Assembly: GCF_000341285.1 (NCBI RefSeq)
Contig: NW_005178419.1
Location: 32,376-96,375 of the forward strand
DNA length: 64,000 nucleotides
Direction of reading: 5' to 3'
DNA from: Galdieria sulphuraria
Taxonomy: Eukaryota; Rhodophyta; Bangiophyceae; Galdieriales; Galdieriaceae
The notes under the pieces were generated by a model. That model saw only the letters and a program-made list of their open reading frames with translations, ran no database searches and was not told the origin of the DNA. Below are positions 10,838-21,912 of this stretch, in pieces. The translations under genes were made by a program, and so were the position numbers. The stretch's first letter is position 1. The number at the start of each line of letters is the position of its first letter.

Positions 10838-12035
10838 TCATTTTTCTCGTTCAATTGAATTGGCTGTATCAGTTATGCTTGTTGGACTGGTGATACTTTC
10901 ATCTAAATCGTTGTTACGTAAGATTTTTCTAGAGACTGTTTTCAATAGACTTTCAAATTCATCCAATTGCGTCGGTTTGACATTTAGAATGACAGAGATT
11001 TTCTCTATTTCGGAAGTCAGACTAGCCTTGGAGAAACTTCCGTCTTCTACAAAGGCAGAACGAAATTGCTTTCTACGGAGAGCCATCGCAACGGAACAAA
11101 CTGCCAAAGTAGAGGGTGAAAGTCTAAGCATAGAATACTCTATGTCAGAATAAGATACGTATTAAGAACAAATTTTCCAGCCACTTGAAAGAAATTCTCA
11201 CCTGTGATATAAATTTGTAGCAAAGTGGAAGCATGTACTGCCCAGCAGTTATCATTAGCTTGAAAATATTCAATGCATGCACAAAGGATGTCATATGCGC
11301 TAGGAATGGCGAGTTCCCATTTAAGAACTTGTAATAATAAAATTTCAAATTTAAGTAGTAGACAAAGCTCATCACCGAATCCTAAATAGAATGAGGAACA
11401 AGTCATTTTCGTTCAAGACATTATCTTGTACCTAATTTGCTACGACAAAGTAGTTGCTTTGAAGAAGGGGGATTGCATTCCATGAATTTGGCAGCTACAA
11501 AAAGACAAGCGCGAGATAGTACTGGTATAAACTGGATTTTCACTTTCACCTTTGATAGAAAGCGATCAAAATAACCAATTGCAAGGAAGGCAGTATTGTA
11601 TGAAAGTTTCAAATCTTCTACAACGCGAAAGAACCATTTTGCAACCATCTCTCTTGTGAATGGGCCTTGTTTGCTTTTCTGAACCACTTCAAAATAATCC
11701 GGCCTAGGTAATGCACCATCCTTTTGAATCCAACGACCGAAAACGCTCAGCAGCTTGGCGTTGTCGTCATTTCTTGTTGCTTTTGAAGAGACTTGCTGGC
11801 AAAAACTTATTTCAGCTTGTTCATACACAGCATTGTCGTTTGACCTGAACTTTGCAGGTGAGCGACTGAAGTTAGTAATGTCATTTAGAGCTATTCTTTT
11901 CAGCCTTGGATTTGACTCATTACAATTATTTCTCTTTTTTGAATTCACTTTTTTAACACATCCACACTCAATATTAAGACAACGATGACTTGTTGCAAAT
12001 TCTCCCGTTGACCTATTCCTAAACTTCTCATCCAT
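10838..12035 (-). CDS. D-type-like cyclin
   Basis: Three exons: 12035-11432, 11381-11202 and 11139-10838, with introns of 50 and 62 bp and 361 residues. The cyclin N-terminal fold is clear: FTREMVAKWFFRVVEDLKL, then FLAIGYFDRFLS and RACLFVAAKFMEC. It continues through LLLQVLKWELAIPSAYD into a C-terminal cyclin box whose last exon has MLRLSPSTLAVCSVAMAL. The LKW...P(S/T) arrangement and FDRFLS point to the D/CYCD group, activators of CDK4/6- or CDKA-type kinases at G1/S. I see no LxCxE retinoblastoma-binding motif in the N-terminal 100 residues; a CLNIECGC segment is the nearest. The first in-frame ATG is 12035, and the frame is open further upstream without an ATG. Confidence 0.85.
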
Positions 12036-12255
12036 GAGAAGTAGTAGTTTCCAGAGTTTTGGAGTTAAAAAAATTTCATTCAACCGAAAACTTCTATATA
12101 TTAAAGTAATAACACATACAACGTCAGACCGTCAACTTCCAAGAAACTACAAAGTCCAACTCTGGATTTGATGGTTCCATCCAATTTTAAATTCAAGATT
12201 GGGCGGGCCCCTTGTGGATCGATTATATTCAATGCTTTAATCCTTTCCTTACTTT

Positions 12256-12313
<58 letters not shown>

Positions 12314-12533
12314 ACTGTGTCATGGCTTCATTTACTACATAGCCCTGCCATTGTAACATGACCGATAGTTGAGGAAAAGTAGTTTGCCTTTTTTCCATAC
12401 TTCTCGATGCTTGAAATTTCTCTTGACCCTTTACCAGTATAAAGTTTGACTCTAGGAACATATTTTATACTTAAGAACAAGGTAAAAAGTTTTTTTACAC
12501 TCTATATCACTTGTTCTTGCATTGGACAAATGG
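12036..12533. other. Intergenic spacer with a compound microsatellite
   Basis: About 500 bp between two minus-strand genes, holding the cyclin promoter and the alcohol dehydrogenase 3' side. Apart from the CT/AT repeat at 12257-12310 and one GC-rich island near 12201-12225 (GGGCGGGCCCC), I see nothing in it. Confidence 0.5.
12257..12310. repeat. (CT)n-(AT)n compound microsatellite
   Basis: About 11 CT units run straight into about 15 AT units, 50-odd bases in all. The tract lies between the cyclin promoter and the alcohol dehydrogenase 3' end. Its length makes it likely to vary between strains. Confidence 0.95.
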
Positions 12534-13703
12534 TCACTTCTCGTCCTTCAAATTAACCATTAACCGGATAACTTCACCTCTTTCCAACATATCGAATCCT
12601 TCGTTTATCTGACTAAGTTGGATTGTTCCGGAGATTAACTTCTCCAGTGGCAGAGCACCTTTCTTATAAAGTTCTACATATCTAGGGAGGTCTCGAATAG
12701 CAACACCACTTCCCAAATAGGAACCAATGAGAGTGCGTTCTTCTGCTGTTATTGAAACTTGCTGTATACTCAAGTCAACTTCTGGGTCAGGCAAGCCAAT
12801 GGTAACAGTCGTTCCACCCGGCTTAGTAATCCCGTAGGCAATTTGTAGGGCGGGTCCATTACCAGCCATTTCTATTGCATAATCTACTGCTCCGGCAAAT
12901 GGGCCAATCATTTGGCGAATATTCTCCACCGTTTTCGATAGAGAATCATTCTTTTGGACTAGATAGGTATGCGTCGCACCAAATTCCTTCGCTTTCGCCA
13001 GTTTTCGTTCTTCCAAATCTATTGCAAGAATCAAACTGGCACCGCAAGCCTTTGCTCCCAACAGGCCGCACAATCCTACACCACCTAAACCTACTATGGC
13101 AACACTCGATCCAAAGGCAACTTTTGCAGAGTTTGTTACTGCACCTACACCAGTAATAACACCACAACCGAGTAACGCTGCACACTGGGGTGGCATACTT
13201 GGATCGACTTGTATGACTGAATGTTTCGAAAGGACCGCGTGAGTAGCAAAACCTGAAGTTCCACCCATATGATAGACTGGCTGTCTCCCTGTATCTCTGG
13301 TACGAAACAAATGCGTCTTTCCACATAGAAGCATGCCTCGCCTATTGGCTTCTGCTCCTGGAATACAAGTGGTAGGTCTACCAATACGACAACCTTCGCA
13401 TTGTCCGCAACCAGGTACGAAAATACAAGATACCAAGTCTCCTACTCTTACGTTATCAACACCAGGACCTATTTGAAGTACTTGACCCATAGCTTCGTGA
13501 CCCAAAACCATGGGTGTTGGTCTGGGTCTGCTACCGTTGATAACAGACAGATCTGAGTGGCAAAGTCCAACATACCACATCTTCACAAGTACTTCATCCT
13601 GTTCTGGTTCTTCCAAAGTCAACTCTTCTATGGTAAGTGGCTTGGAAACAGAATATGGCAAAGGTTTCCCCATTTGTTCCAAAACTGCAGCGCGAATCTT
13701 CAT
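12534..13703 (-). CDS. Zinc-dependent medium-chain alcohol dehydrogenase
   Basis: Single exon, 389 residues from the ATG at 13703. The frame is open a little further without an ATG. It oxidises alcohols or reduces aldehydes with NAD(P). Catalytic zinc ligands are in GLCHSD and GHEA. The structural-zinc loop CGQCEGCRIGRPTTC has four cysteines. The Rossmann motif is GLGGVG, followed by an acidic Asp (AIDLEE) that favours NAD over NADP. The sequence resembles bacterial and class III-like ADHs more than plant ADH1, and it has no intron although most neighbours do. An origin by transfer is therefore possible but unproved. The substrate cannot be told from sequence. Confidence 0.92.
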   Translation of the reverse strand: MKIRAAVLEQMGKPLPYSVSKPLTIEELTLEEPEQDEVLVKMWYVGLCHSDLSVINGSRPRPTPMVLGHEAMGQVLQIGPGVDNVRVGDLVSCIFVPGCGQCEGCRIGRPTTCIPGAEANRRGMLLCGKTHLFRTRDTGRQPVYHMGGTSGFATHAVLSKHSVIQVDPSMPPQCAALLGCGVITGVGAVTNSAKVAFGSSVAIVGLGGVGLCGLLGAKACGASLILAIDLEERKLAKAKEFGATHTYLVQKNDSLSKTVENIRQMIGPFAGAVDYAIEMAGNGPALQIAYGITKPGGTTVTIGLPDPEVDLSIQQVSITAEERTLIGSYLGSGVAIRDLPRYVELYKKGALPLEKLISGTIQLSQINEGFDMLERGEVIRLMVNLKDEK

Positions 13704-14178
13704 GTTTCCACAAATACTTGTAACAAAGCAAAGAAATTCCAAAACGGGTATAAAACTACTACAATCTATCTGGAACTAGGCGTAGAAATTTCAACTCAGA
13801 TTGTTCGATTGAGAATTTTTCCGCATCTGATAATTCTCGTAGTTTTCATCATTTCTTCCTCTGAAATAATTTCATACCCACTATCGATTATAGAGCTTGT
13901 TGAAATGACAAAGCTGAATTTGTTTTATATGCTGTATCAAGGTTGAGAATCATGATAATGTGAGTAGAAGAGGAATGATAGTTGTATCTGCTTTCTTTCG
14001 CATTCATTGAATGACATATCACCTTTGGAAACCTTTCTCTTTTTGCAGGTTTTGTATATCAATAAACAAAAAGTTTCTATTCTTATATATAAACCGAGTC
14101 GTCACTCGAACGAAATATTACATGAGCTCGGTTCCAAATAATCCCATTATCTTATGAGAATGTGTTGGAGGCCGAAAG
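13704..14178. other. Divergent promoter region
   Basis: 475 bp between the ADH gene (minus) and the next gene (plus). A TATA-like string (CTTATATATAAAC) lies near 14080-14092, about 90 bp before the plus-strand ATG. No other motif was recognised. Confidence 0.45.
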
Positions 14179-14877
14179 ATGTGGAGACTTGTTAGAGTAG
14201 GCTTGCAAGTTGTTGAACAACTGAAAATTCCCAAAAGCAGCTATTTTCGTCGTGGACTCTCTGAGAAGTTTTTTTCTTTGACTCGAGACACAAATAATTC
14301 TCGTAAATTGGTTCCACTTATAACAGAGGTTTCGGATCCTAGACTGTTTCCTAGTATCAGAAGGAGTTCTGCCTCGTTTTGGGAAGATATAAAACAACGT
14401 ATTGAAAAATATTCGACAAGAGTAGAGTTTTACAGGGATTTGTTTGCCTCTCCGAGGGCGAAGTTAGCGTTGAAAAAATTTGGTTATTTTATTGCCGGCT
14501 TCAATGGAATGTTCATCTACATGTCCCTCGAATATGGAAATTGGGACTTTGCTTATGACTTGAATGCAACCTATGCTGACATTGATCACGTAGTAGATCT
14601 TATTTGGGATCCCACGTTGGTGGTATGTACCCCAGTTAAGTTTTCTATATGCATCTCAGAATACTTTATCTAGGAATATTATATGGCCTTGAGGAAGACT
14701 CTGAATGAAATGGAGAATGGTTTGGATTGGCTACTGTTTGCCACTTATTTCGAGAAAACAGGAGACACGAACATTGCTTATGAAGCCAAGGCCATGGCGT
14801 ATTTAGTTGAAGGAGGAAAGTTGGAAGAGTTCGGTAACCTTGTTGTGAAAAGTCCCGTTCCACAAAGACCGCAATAA
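14179..14877 (+). CDS. Unknown protein, probably organellar
   Basis: Two exons (14179-14622, 14674-14877) with one 51 bp intron, 215 residues. The first 50 residues are basic with few acids and many Arg, Ser and Phe (for example SYFRRGLSEKFFSL), like a mitochondrial or plastid targeting peptide. Residues about 95-118 (LALKKFGYFIAGFNGMFIYM) form a hydrophobic, probably membrane-associated segment. This is weakly reminiscent of the FAM210/DUF1279 segment but too little to name it. The C-terminal 90 residues are helical and charged. I do not recognise the family. Clean splicing, with frame kept in both exons, argues it is real. Confidence 0.68.
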
Positions 14878-15094
14878 CTTCCATTTCTTTTGAATGTATA
14901 TGTTAGTCTATCAAAAGATTTCGACATTGGCAGTTATGTCACCTCGTTCTCTTTGGTATAGAGTGTCTTTTTTCCCAACTTGAACCATTTCCTCTTTTTG
15001 GAATAAGTGTTTATATCAAATATTTCAAGCTATCTCTACATACAAGGAAAAGGTTGCTAGTATGTATCATCGTATATATAGTAGGAGGGAAAAA

Positions 15095-16606
15095 TCATTT
15101 TCGCATTAATAAAGTTGTCAACACTTGTGCCGAATGTACCAAATGTTCGTCTTCTCCAGCAGGTGCAACAAGCTGAATTCCAATAGGAAGGCCTCTCGGT
15201 CCTCTACCGATAGGAATATTGATAGCTGGACAGTGTAAGAGTGTCCAGCCTCTTTGAAATAGAGAGTCTCCTGTAGTGCCAGGTTTGCCTCCAAAAGAAG
15301 CCCTTTGAGAACCAAGTACTGGGGATAGTGTACCTGAACTTTCCAAGGAATCCACTGCCTCTTGTGAAACGGGAGGAGCTTCGCCTGACGTAGAAGGACA
15401 AAGAATCAATTCATTCCTGTACAACAATCCATCTCCCTCTTCTGCTGGACGCTTCATTACTTGTCTTAGCAAAGATGCTGTTCTTAAGACACATCGATAG
15501 GCATCTTCTCCATAGTTGTGAGCAAGTTGTGGAATAGAACGAACAAATTGACCAACTGTAGCGCCTGCAGGCCATCTATTGTCTTTTTCGAGCTGCTCCA
15601 ACTCGCGAAACACTTGAGTCACCTCCCAAAGCATAACATGACTGTGATTTTCGAAAACAGTGACAAAAGGTTCTGGTAAAACAAGATCCCGTACTTTAGC
15701 TTGCACTCTCAATTGATCTACTGTCCTCAGAATAGCTTTGGTATAATACTCAGGAAGACTGTCCCAAAAAGGAGTTTTACAAAAGGCGAGGAGCAAATTG
15801 TCTCTTGTTAGAGTGGTAACCTGACTAGAGAATGAAGTATCTTCAAGTACCGTATCAATTCCTTCTTCATTCCAAGCTCCAATGCTCTTCATAATAATAG
15901 GTATATCTTCTAAACTCCTCACGAAAACACCCAAGGCATCGATAGAAGGTGCGACTGGACGAATACCGTCAAGTGGGAGTTTTTCATAGCTGGTTTTGTA
16001 GCCAAATATTCCACAAAATGCTGCGGGTCGAATAACTGAACCTGCAGTTTGAGCTCCAAAGGCAAAAGGAACCATTCCGTCTGCAACTGCAGCTGCAGAG
16101 CCACTAGATGAACCTCCTGGTGAAAAAGATATATTATTGGGATTTCTCGTAACAGGAGCATCCATAGAAACTCCAAATTCTGTGGATACTGTTTTGCCTA
16201 AAATTATAGCTCCAGCTTTTTTCAATCGTTTAACAAGATCTGCATCCTTTGTCTTTTTATGAGCAATTGTTCGCTGCTTGTTTGAAATATATTCTGGTGA
16301 ACACCCATAGTTAGTTGGCATATCTTCTGTTTCAACAATATCCTTCAATGCTACTGGAATTCCATGTATCCAGCTTCTTCCGCGATATCCAGAGGCAGAC
16401 TGCTCTGAGCAACTCTGCAACTCAGTGTCAAGTACTTGTGCTTCTTGGAGCAGGGTTTCCTTGTCGTTCAAGAAAGCCCAAGCGTGAATTTGTTCTTCTC
16501 TCTCTTGTATCCTCCTCCAACAGGCCTCCACTAGTTCCTTGCAAGTTATTTTGCCACTTTGAAGTTCTTGTGAAAGTTCAACTACACTTTGCCAGTTGCA
16601 TTCCAT
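15095..16606 (-). CDS. Amidase signature family hydrolase
   Basis: Single exon, 503 residues, full length for the family. It hydrolyses a carboxylic amide; the natural substrate cannot be told. The Ser-cisSer-Lys triad is visible: Lys88 in PVALKDIVE, the Gly/Ser-rich GGSSSGS at 164-170 that supplies the cis-Ser, and the nucleophile Ser190 in QTAGSVIRPAA. The C-terminal part has the usual PAINIPIG segment. It looks more like bacterial stand-alone amidases than GatA, since no GatB or GatC gene is nearby. It has no intron and no obvious targeting peptide, so it is probably cytosolic. Transfer from bacteria is a reasonable suspicion for this kind of enzyme. Confidence 0.9.
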   Translation of the reverse strand: MECNWQSVVELSQELQSGKITCKELVEACWRRIQEREEQIHAWAFLNDKETLLQEAQVLDTELQSCSEQSASGYRGRSWIHGIPVALKDIVETEDMPTNYGCSPEYISNKQRTIAHKKTKDADLVKRLKKAGAIILGKTVSTEFGVSMDAPVTRNPNNISFSPGGSSSGSAAAVADGMVPFAFGAQTAGSVIRPAAFCGIFGYKTSYEKLPLDGIRPVAPSIDALGVFVRSLEDIPIIMKSIGAWNEEGIDTVLEDTSFSSQVTTLTRDNLLLAFCKTPFWDSLPEYYTKAILRTVDQLRVQAKVRDLVLPEPFVTVFENHSHVMLWEVTQVFRELEQLEKDNRWPAGATVGQFVRSIPQLAHNYGEDAYRCVLRTASLLRQVMKRPAEEGDGLLYRNELILCPSTSGEAPPVSQEAVDSLESSGTLSPVLGSQRASFGGKPGTTGDSLFQRGWTLLHCPAINIPIGRGPRGLPIGIQLVAPAGEDEHLVHSAQVLTTLLMRK

Positions 16607-16853
16607 AAGTTGCCCAAACCAATCTTAAATCTTATTTCTACCGAGTTTTTGAGTTTCTACAGATCAAGTCTACAGGACATGAAAACGTCAAAAGTTTACT
16701 AGTCTCAATAACTATATATAAAAGAATTCTGGTTTGGAATATAACAAAATCTTCTAAAATGTGCATAAGACTTTTCCACTTTTCACATTTTTGATTGCTT
16801 TTCCCAGAAATGGGAACTTCAGTTATTGTTGGTCTGCAACATAGAAGACTGTT

Positions 16854-19800
16854 ATGAATGACCAACTCATACCCAAGGTTTCCTTAGCAAGACTAATTCG
16901 ATACACTACAAGAAACTGTTACAAGGAATTACAGAAACTTGTGGAAAACTGCCTGGACGAAGAAGGTACTGTAGCTAAGGTGTTGTTATATGAGTTTTTG
17001 TTGTCAGAGCGGTAAGTTTTGCGCCAAAAAGTAAAATTTTTTCTTACTCACTTTCATTAGTTATCGGTTTACACGTTTGTTAGTCTTGTTAAAGTGGTAT
17101 TGTCGATATGGAGGAGCTGATGAGTTTTGTGAAGAGAAGATTGCCGAATCCTCGAGTTTATTGGCTTTGTATGAATCGTCGGCAGATGGACTTTGGACAG
17201 TGCACAATAAACTTAGCGACGCTTGTCTTCCGCTGATACCCATTCAAAGCGCCACGGAAATTCTCACTACTGGGGGCTACTCTAGACTACCAAGTATCGT
17301 TTATAGGAATTTTGTAAGCAAGGAATTCCTCCTATCTTTAGATGAAGGCAAAACTTCTCCCAGCGTTATGCAGAACAATGATTGGATGGGTCTTGTTTCC
17401 AGAGCTCTTCTCCAGTCTTGTCTTTCAAAGGAGAATGACTTGCGTATCTTTAATTGGAAGGACAAACAAAGGGAACAGGCTGTTGAAGTTGGTAATAGGC
17501 GTGGCGGTTGGTCTTTGGTGTTAATGGCGACAAGGATTGGTGATCACTTTAGTTGGAAACTGCTTCAAGTCCGAGTGTATATTAGAGGTGCTTCACTTGG
17601 AGGAACTACAGATCGACAAAGTAATCAAGTTTCACAGTCTGTACTGTCGAAGGAACAAGAATCATATTTGCGTGGAATCTGTCAACACATATTGGAACAG
17701 AATTGTGGTTCAGAAGAAGAGTCTAGATTGTATATCTCTCAAGCAATTGCAGAATCGGGAAAGTTTTTGGAAGAAAAGATCTGTGTTCCTTTGGCATTGG
17801 ATATCTTAAGACTTCAGGCATTTAGACTTTCTAAGAATCCTTTGTTCCTTTTCAAAATTCAAAAGGATATAGATGCAGTTTTATTAAGGTTTTGGGAAGA
17901 TCCACTATCGAGTTGTACCGAAATTAGGATTTCTTCATTGAAAGAAGATGATGATATGAAGGATGAGAATATATCACAACAAATTGTGGAATATCAGAAT
18001 GGTTGTTCTATTTTCGTTGTAAGGAGATGGCCTTTTTGTATATACATGAGTCTGATGGATTCGAAGCAAAGGTCTGATTCCTCCAAAGACTCACTTCTTC
18101 GTCAGGTTGTTATGAACAAGAAATCCACCAAAATATTGTCAAAGACAATATCAGAGCAAATACTAGACATTTCTGTTCAAAAAATTTCCATTGAATCTAT
18201 TTTATTTCAGTTGTTAGCTTTCAAGTGTCAATTTCTGTTGGAAAGACTGAAGGATGACCTTACAAGTCGACAAGGTCAGGAATTGGATGCGAAACAAATT
18301 TCTCTTGAGTATGAGAGCGTTTATCTTGGTGATAGAGAAGAGGCTGTCAAAGTAGCCTATCTAATAGTTGAGATTTCAAAAAGTCTTGTCATTCGAATAC
18401 AAATGAGTCTGATTTCGGGAAAGCTTTGCTGCTATACGTACGAAGGATATGCTTGGATTAAGGATAAACGTCGTTCTACTGGATATACAGAATTCTCTTC
18501 CATGGACTACTCTGGTATTGTGCAGTTTATCATTGATCATCAAAAGTGTATTGTGAGAACTTCCACGTATTGTCAAACGAAAGCAGTCTCTTTGGTGATA
18601 AAGGAAGATTATTTCACTCCACGGTCTCTCAATGAAAAGCTGATGAACGCAGTGTGGGATAAATATGGATTATCTTGTTATGCAGACTTAGATACATGTA
18701 TAGCACTCTCCCCGATTGGTTGGTTTGGAACAAATGAAAGTAAGCGCTCTCTTAGAAGCGAAGGTTATGAGTTTTACTGCGACACTTTGACTCCATATAA
18801 TCTTTTCTTTGTCTATCAAAAGGATTTTCATAGTAGTTGGTTGCTAACTCACAGTTTAAATGCTTGTTTGGGTGCTCGATGGTTGGCAATCATAGAGACA
18901 AGAAAAAGACAACGTGAACTAGAGACGGTCTTGGAAGTTGCTCCATTAGAATGGAGTTTTCAACAACAGCTGTTTGATAGCAATGTAAAGGATAATTGCC
19001 ATAATGGCTTTTCATATCCTGTAGAAGAAAACAGCATGCGAAACATTCATGTAATGAGGCCATTAAGTATCCCTGCGGAAAAGGGAGTATTTTATAACAG
19101 TAGCTCGGGTATTCGTAGGATTTGGTTCGACTTGGCTTTTTCGTTATTAGATGAAGGTTATGGCTTAAGTTGGAAGCGTTTATTACGACGCTTTTCCGAG
19201 GTGCCATGGCCGGAGAATCAAGGTGTTCGTTTATGGCACTTTGGGGGACAAAACTTGAAAGCCAGTCTAATACTGACATACGCACACGGTCATGTATGTT
19301 TGAGACGCGTTACTGGAGATATTTTTATCGCTCAACAGATGTCTAAACTTATTAGAAGAATATCTGCTTACCCAAGTCAGTTTATGGATTTAGTGTGGAA
19401 GAATTGGCGAGAATTAGTGGTCGTGAGCAGGCCATTGTGTAAGAATATAACTTTGTCCAGTGCAAGTACAGGGCTAATGAAGCAAATCCCTTCAGTATAT
19501 ATCAGGGTTGACTTGAGACGTCAACATACTTCCCGTTCGATGATGATTGGTACTGAACAAGTGAAAGGAGAAGGAAGGACTATTGCTGATTTCAAGGCTA
19601 ATAACAAAGTGAATTCGACTGAAGCCAAATTGCAACGTCAACGAATGTTATCACAGAGCATACAGCATGAGTTGCCTTTGCCAACCATCCAAATTTTTCC
19701 GCTCACACAGTTCTCCAAAGATGCATGTGAACTTTTGGAAGAAGTCTTGTCCTGGAGCCCGAATCATATGGACCATTATTTAGACATACTCTTAGACCAT

Positions 19801-20369
19801 ATTTGTTTTATAGTTGCATGTCTCATGTTGCTTGGCAATCGATGTTTCATTTCTTGGTCTTCTTTGTTTCGATTCGAAATATCTCTACCCATCATAAAAG
19901 AGGTAAGTGAGCAGCTAAACAAAAGGAATTCATTCCAGTCTGATAGGAACATAATGAAAGAAAGAACGTGTAATGTTTTGTGGCTTCGAAGTAGGCTGTG
20001 AAGAGTCGCCCAAGTCTATTCTTTTGAAGAATCTTGGTCACTATATGAAATCTCCAAACGTCGGAGGGCCAGCAACAACAAACAAAGACAAGGTAGAATT
20101 TTTTTTAACAGCTGGAAAAAAGTTTTGACTTTTATTTATAGCCAAGTGGCGGTAGTAGTGGGAGGGTGCCGGTTAACGTTAATCGAGCTTCTCTACTATG
20201 GAGTGGACTTCAGTATATCATTTCTACCAGCAAAGATGAACTTTCCGTAACAGTTCCTAAAGATGATCAAATACTATTGAGAAAAGAAGATTTGCCTATC
20301 ATTTTTGAAAGACTTGTTCGTTTTCTAGAACAGAATAAAGCAACCTCCACTGCAATGAGAGGTCGATAA
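16854..20369 (+). CDS. MED14: Mediator complex subunit 14 (Rgr1/MED14)
   Basis: Four exons: 16854-17011, 17061-19902, 19961-20092 and 20142-20369, with introns of 49, 58 and 49 bp and 1119 residues. MED14 is the scaffold joining the Mediator head, middle and tail. The N-terminus carries the family signature: SLARLIRYTTRNCYKELQKLVE, then a short helix and YRFTRLLVLLKWYCRYG, the last two parts joined only after the first intron is removed. The rest is long, poorly conserved alpha/beta sequence, as expected for MED14. The acceptor of intron 2 was chosen to keep the frame (reading FCGFEVGCEESPKS) and is the least certain junction. The first intron holds an E2F-like TTTTTGGCGC on the minus strand (17017-17030). 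Confidence 0.84.
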
Positions 20370-20391
20370 AATTGTCTAGTCAAAAAGGTTC

Positions 20392-21841
20392 ATGTGGATT
20401 CCTGCTTTTATAGAGAACTTGGGCTTTCCACTCTACTTTTGTGAGAAGTTCTTGGGAAAAGACCACTATTTCTTTGTTGGTGGTGGTGGTGGTGCTGCTC
20501 AGACTGGTGTACCTAACTATATAGTAAGTTGTCTAGTTTTCCTCATACAAGAAGCATTTGACCAGGGCTTCTCGAAAAGAAAGTAGTAGATTGGAGAGAT
20601 GACCGTTGTATGATTGTCGATGAAAAGCAATTAGTTGATGTTCCAACTAGTGCTTGTGTCTTCAAGGTAAAATTTCAAGTTTCATAGTTGACTTCAGTTG
20701 ATCTTTTATTAGAATTATCTTTGTGTCGTCGTGGGTCCAGACATTTGCTTCTTTTCAGTCACAAAAGAGTATGTTGAAGAATAGTACATGAAATGAATGT
20801 AGGATTGATTTACATAAAACTCTGTAGGAATACTTTGTGTTGGCAAAACAAGTTTCAACCTGACAGCAATTTGCAAGTTCGGCAGGTAGTTGAGGTTTTG
20901 TTGTCGGCGAAGAATTTTTTACTTTAAAATAGACAATTGTTTCTTGTAGTGTCGTATCCAATCTATTGGCGGTGGGCAATGATGAAGGCCGTATTAGAAT
21001 ATATTCTTTAGATTCAACCTGGACGGATTGTCGACCTCCTCAGACGGTGTTGGTGCATCAGAAGAGTGTAGCTGATATCCATTTCTCACAAGACGGTTCT
21101 CTTCTTGTCAGCGTTTCTTTGGACCGCAGCTGTTGTGTTTGGAATAGTCGAACTGGTGCCAAGATTATCACTTTGGATAGTCCACCGGTACGTCGTTATG
21201 GTATCAAAGCTCACTTTCGTTGTTGTCAGTTTTCATGTGTTTCTGTTGTTGAACCCGGTTTATTATATACTGTCGATGTCTCATTGGATAGCGGTTCTTT
21301 TATAAGTGGTTGGAGAATGGATACTTGGCAACCCTTATTTTGTAGAAAGGTCTCACGTGATCCTGTTACTTTTATGTCGACATGTTCTGTATCAGGACTT
21401 GAATACATTGCAGTGGGTACCAATGAAGGAGATGTTATGATTTGGATTCACAATCCCTATCAAGTTCAAGGTCTTTTGAGAGACGCAAGTGAACCCAAAA
21501 GAACAAGCTCATTAGTTATCATTGAAAAAGACAATATCTCCACTCAAGGATGGTTATCTCTTATCAATACGACACAAGTTTCAAATCTATCACTTTATCG
21601 CTTTTATAGAAAACATCCGTTGCAATTTTTGCCAGTGACTGGTTTGAGTTGGTCAACCTCTCATCAGAAAAACTCCAAGTCATCTATAGCAACGTTGCTG
21701 GTGACTTGTGCCGATGGTTATTTGAGGATATTTGAAATATTTCCGCAACGAAATGACTCAATGACAAATGTATACTGGCTATTGTTACCATTTTGTGTAT
21801 TCCTGTTGGCTCTCTTTTATTCATTATTGTGGTCGCTATGA
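20392..21841 (+). CDS. SEC12: Sec12/PREB-like WD40 guanine nucleotide exchange factor for Sar1
   Basis: Predicted ER membrane protein that loads Sar1 with GTP to start COPII coats. The N-terminus matches the family: GFPLYFCEKFL then VGGGGGAAQTGVPN. WD40-type blades follow (LLAVGNDEGRIRIYSLD, LLVSVSLDRSCCVWNSRTG, YIAVGTNEGDVMIWI), and a single C-terminal membrane anchor (WLLLPFCVFLLALFYSLLW) sits at the end. My exon model is 20392-20527, 20566-20666, 20713-20768, 20828-20885 and 20933-21841, giving 419 residues. Three introns fit well. The first needs a weak GTTGTC donor and is only 38 bp, because the obvious GTAAGT donor 4 bases earlier leaves the frame wrong. The N-terminal ATG lies 22 bp after the MED14 stop. 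Confidence 0.82.
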
Positions 21842-21912
21842 CAATATTCTTCTGGAATAATAAACAATAGTTCAAACCGTATTTATATATTCATATCTAA
21901 CATAGGAAACTT

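Noticed and set aside
11140-11406. Separate small gene between the cyclin exons
   Set aside because: It is the middle exon of the cyclin read through into introns; splicing restores the C-terminal cyclin box.
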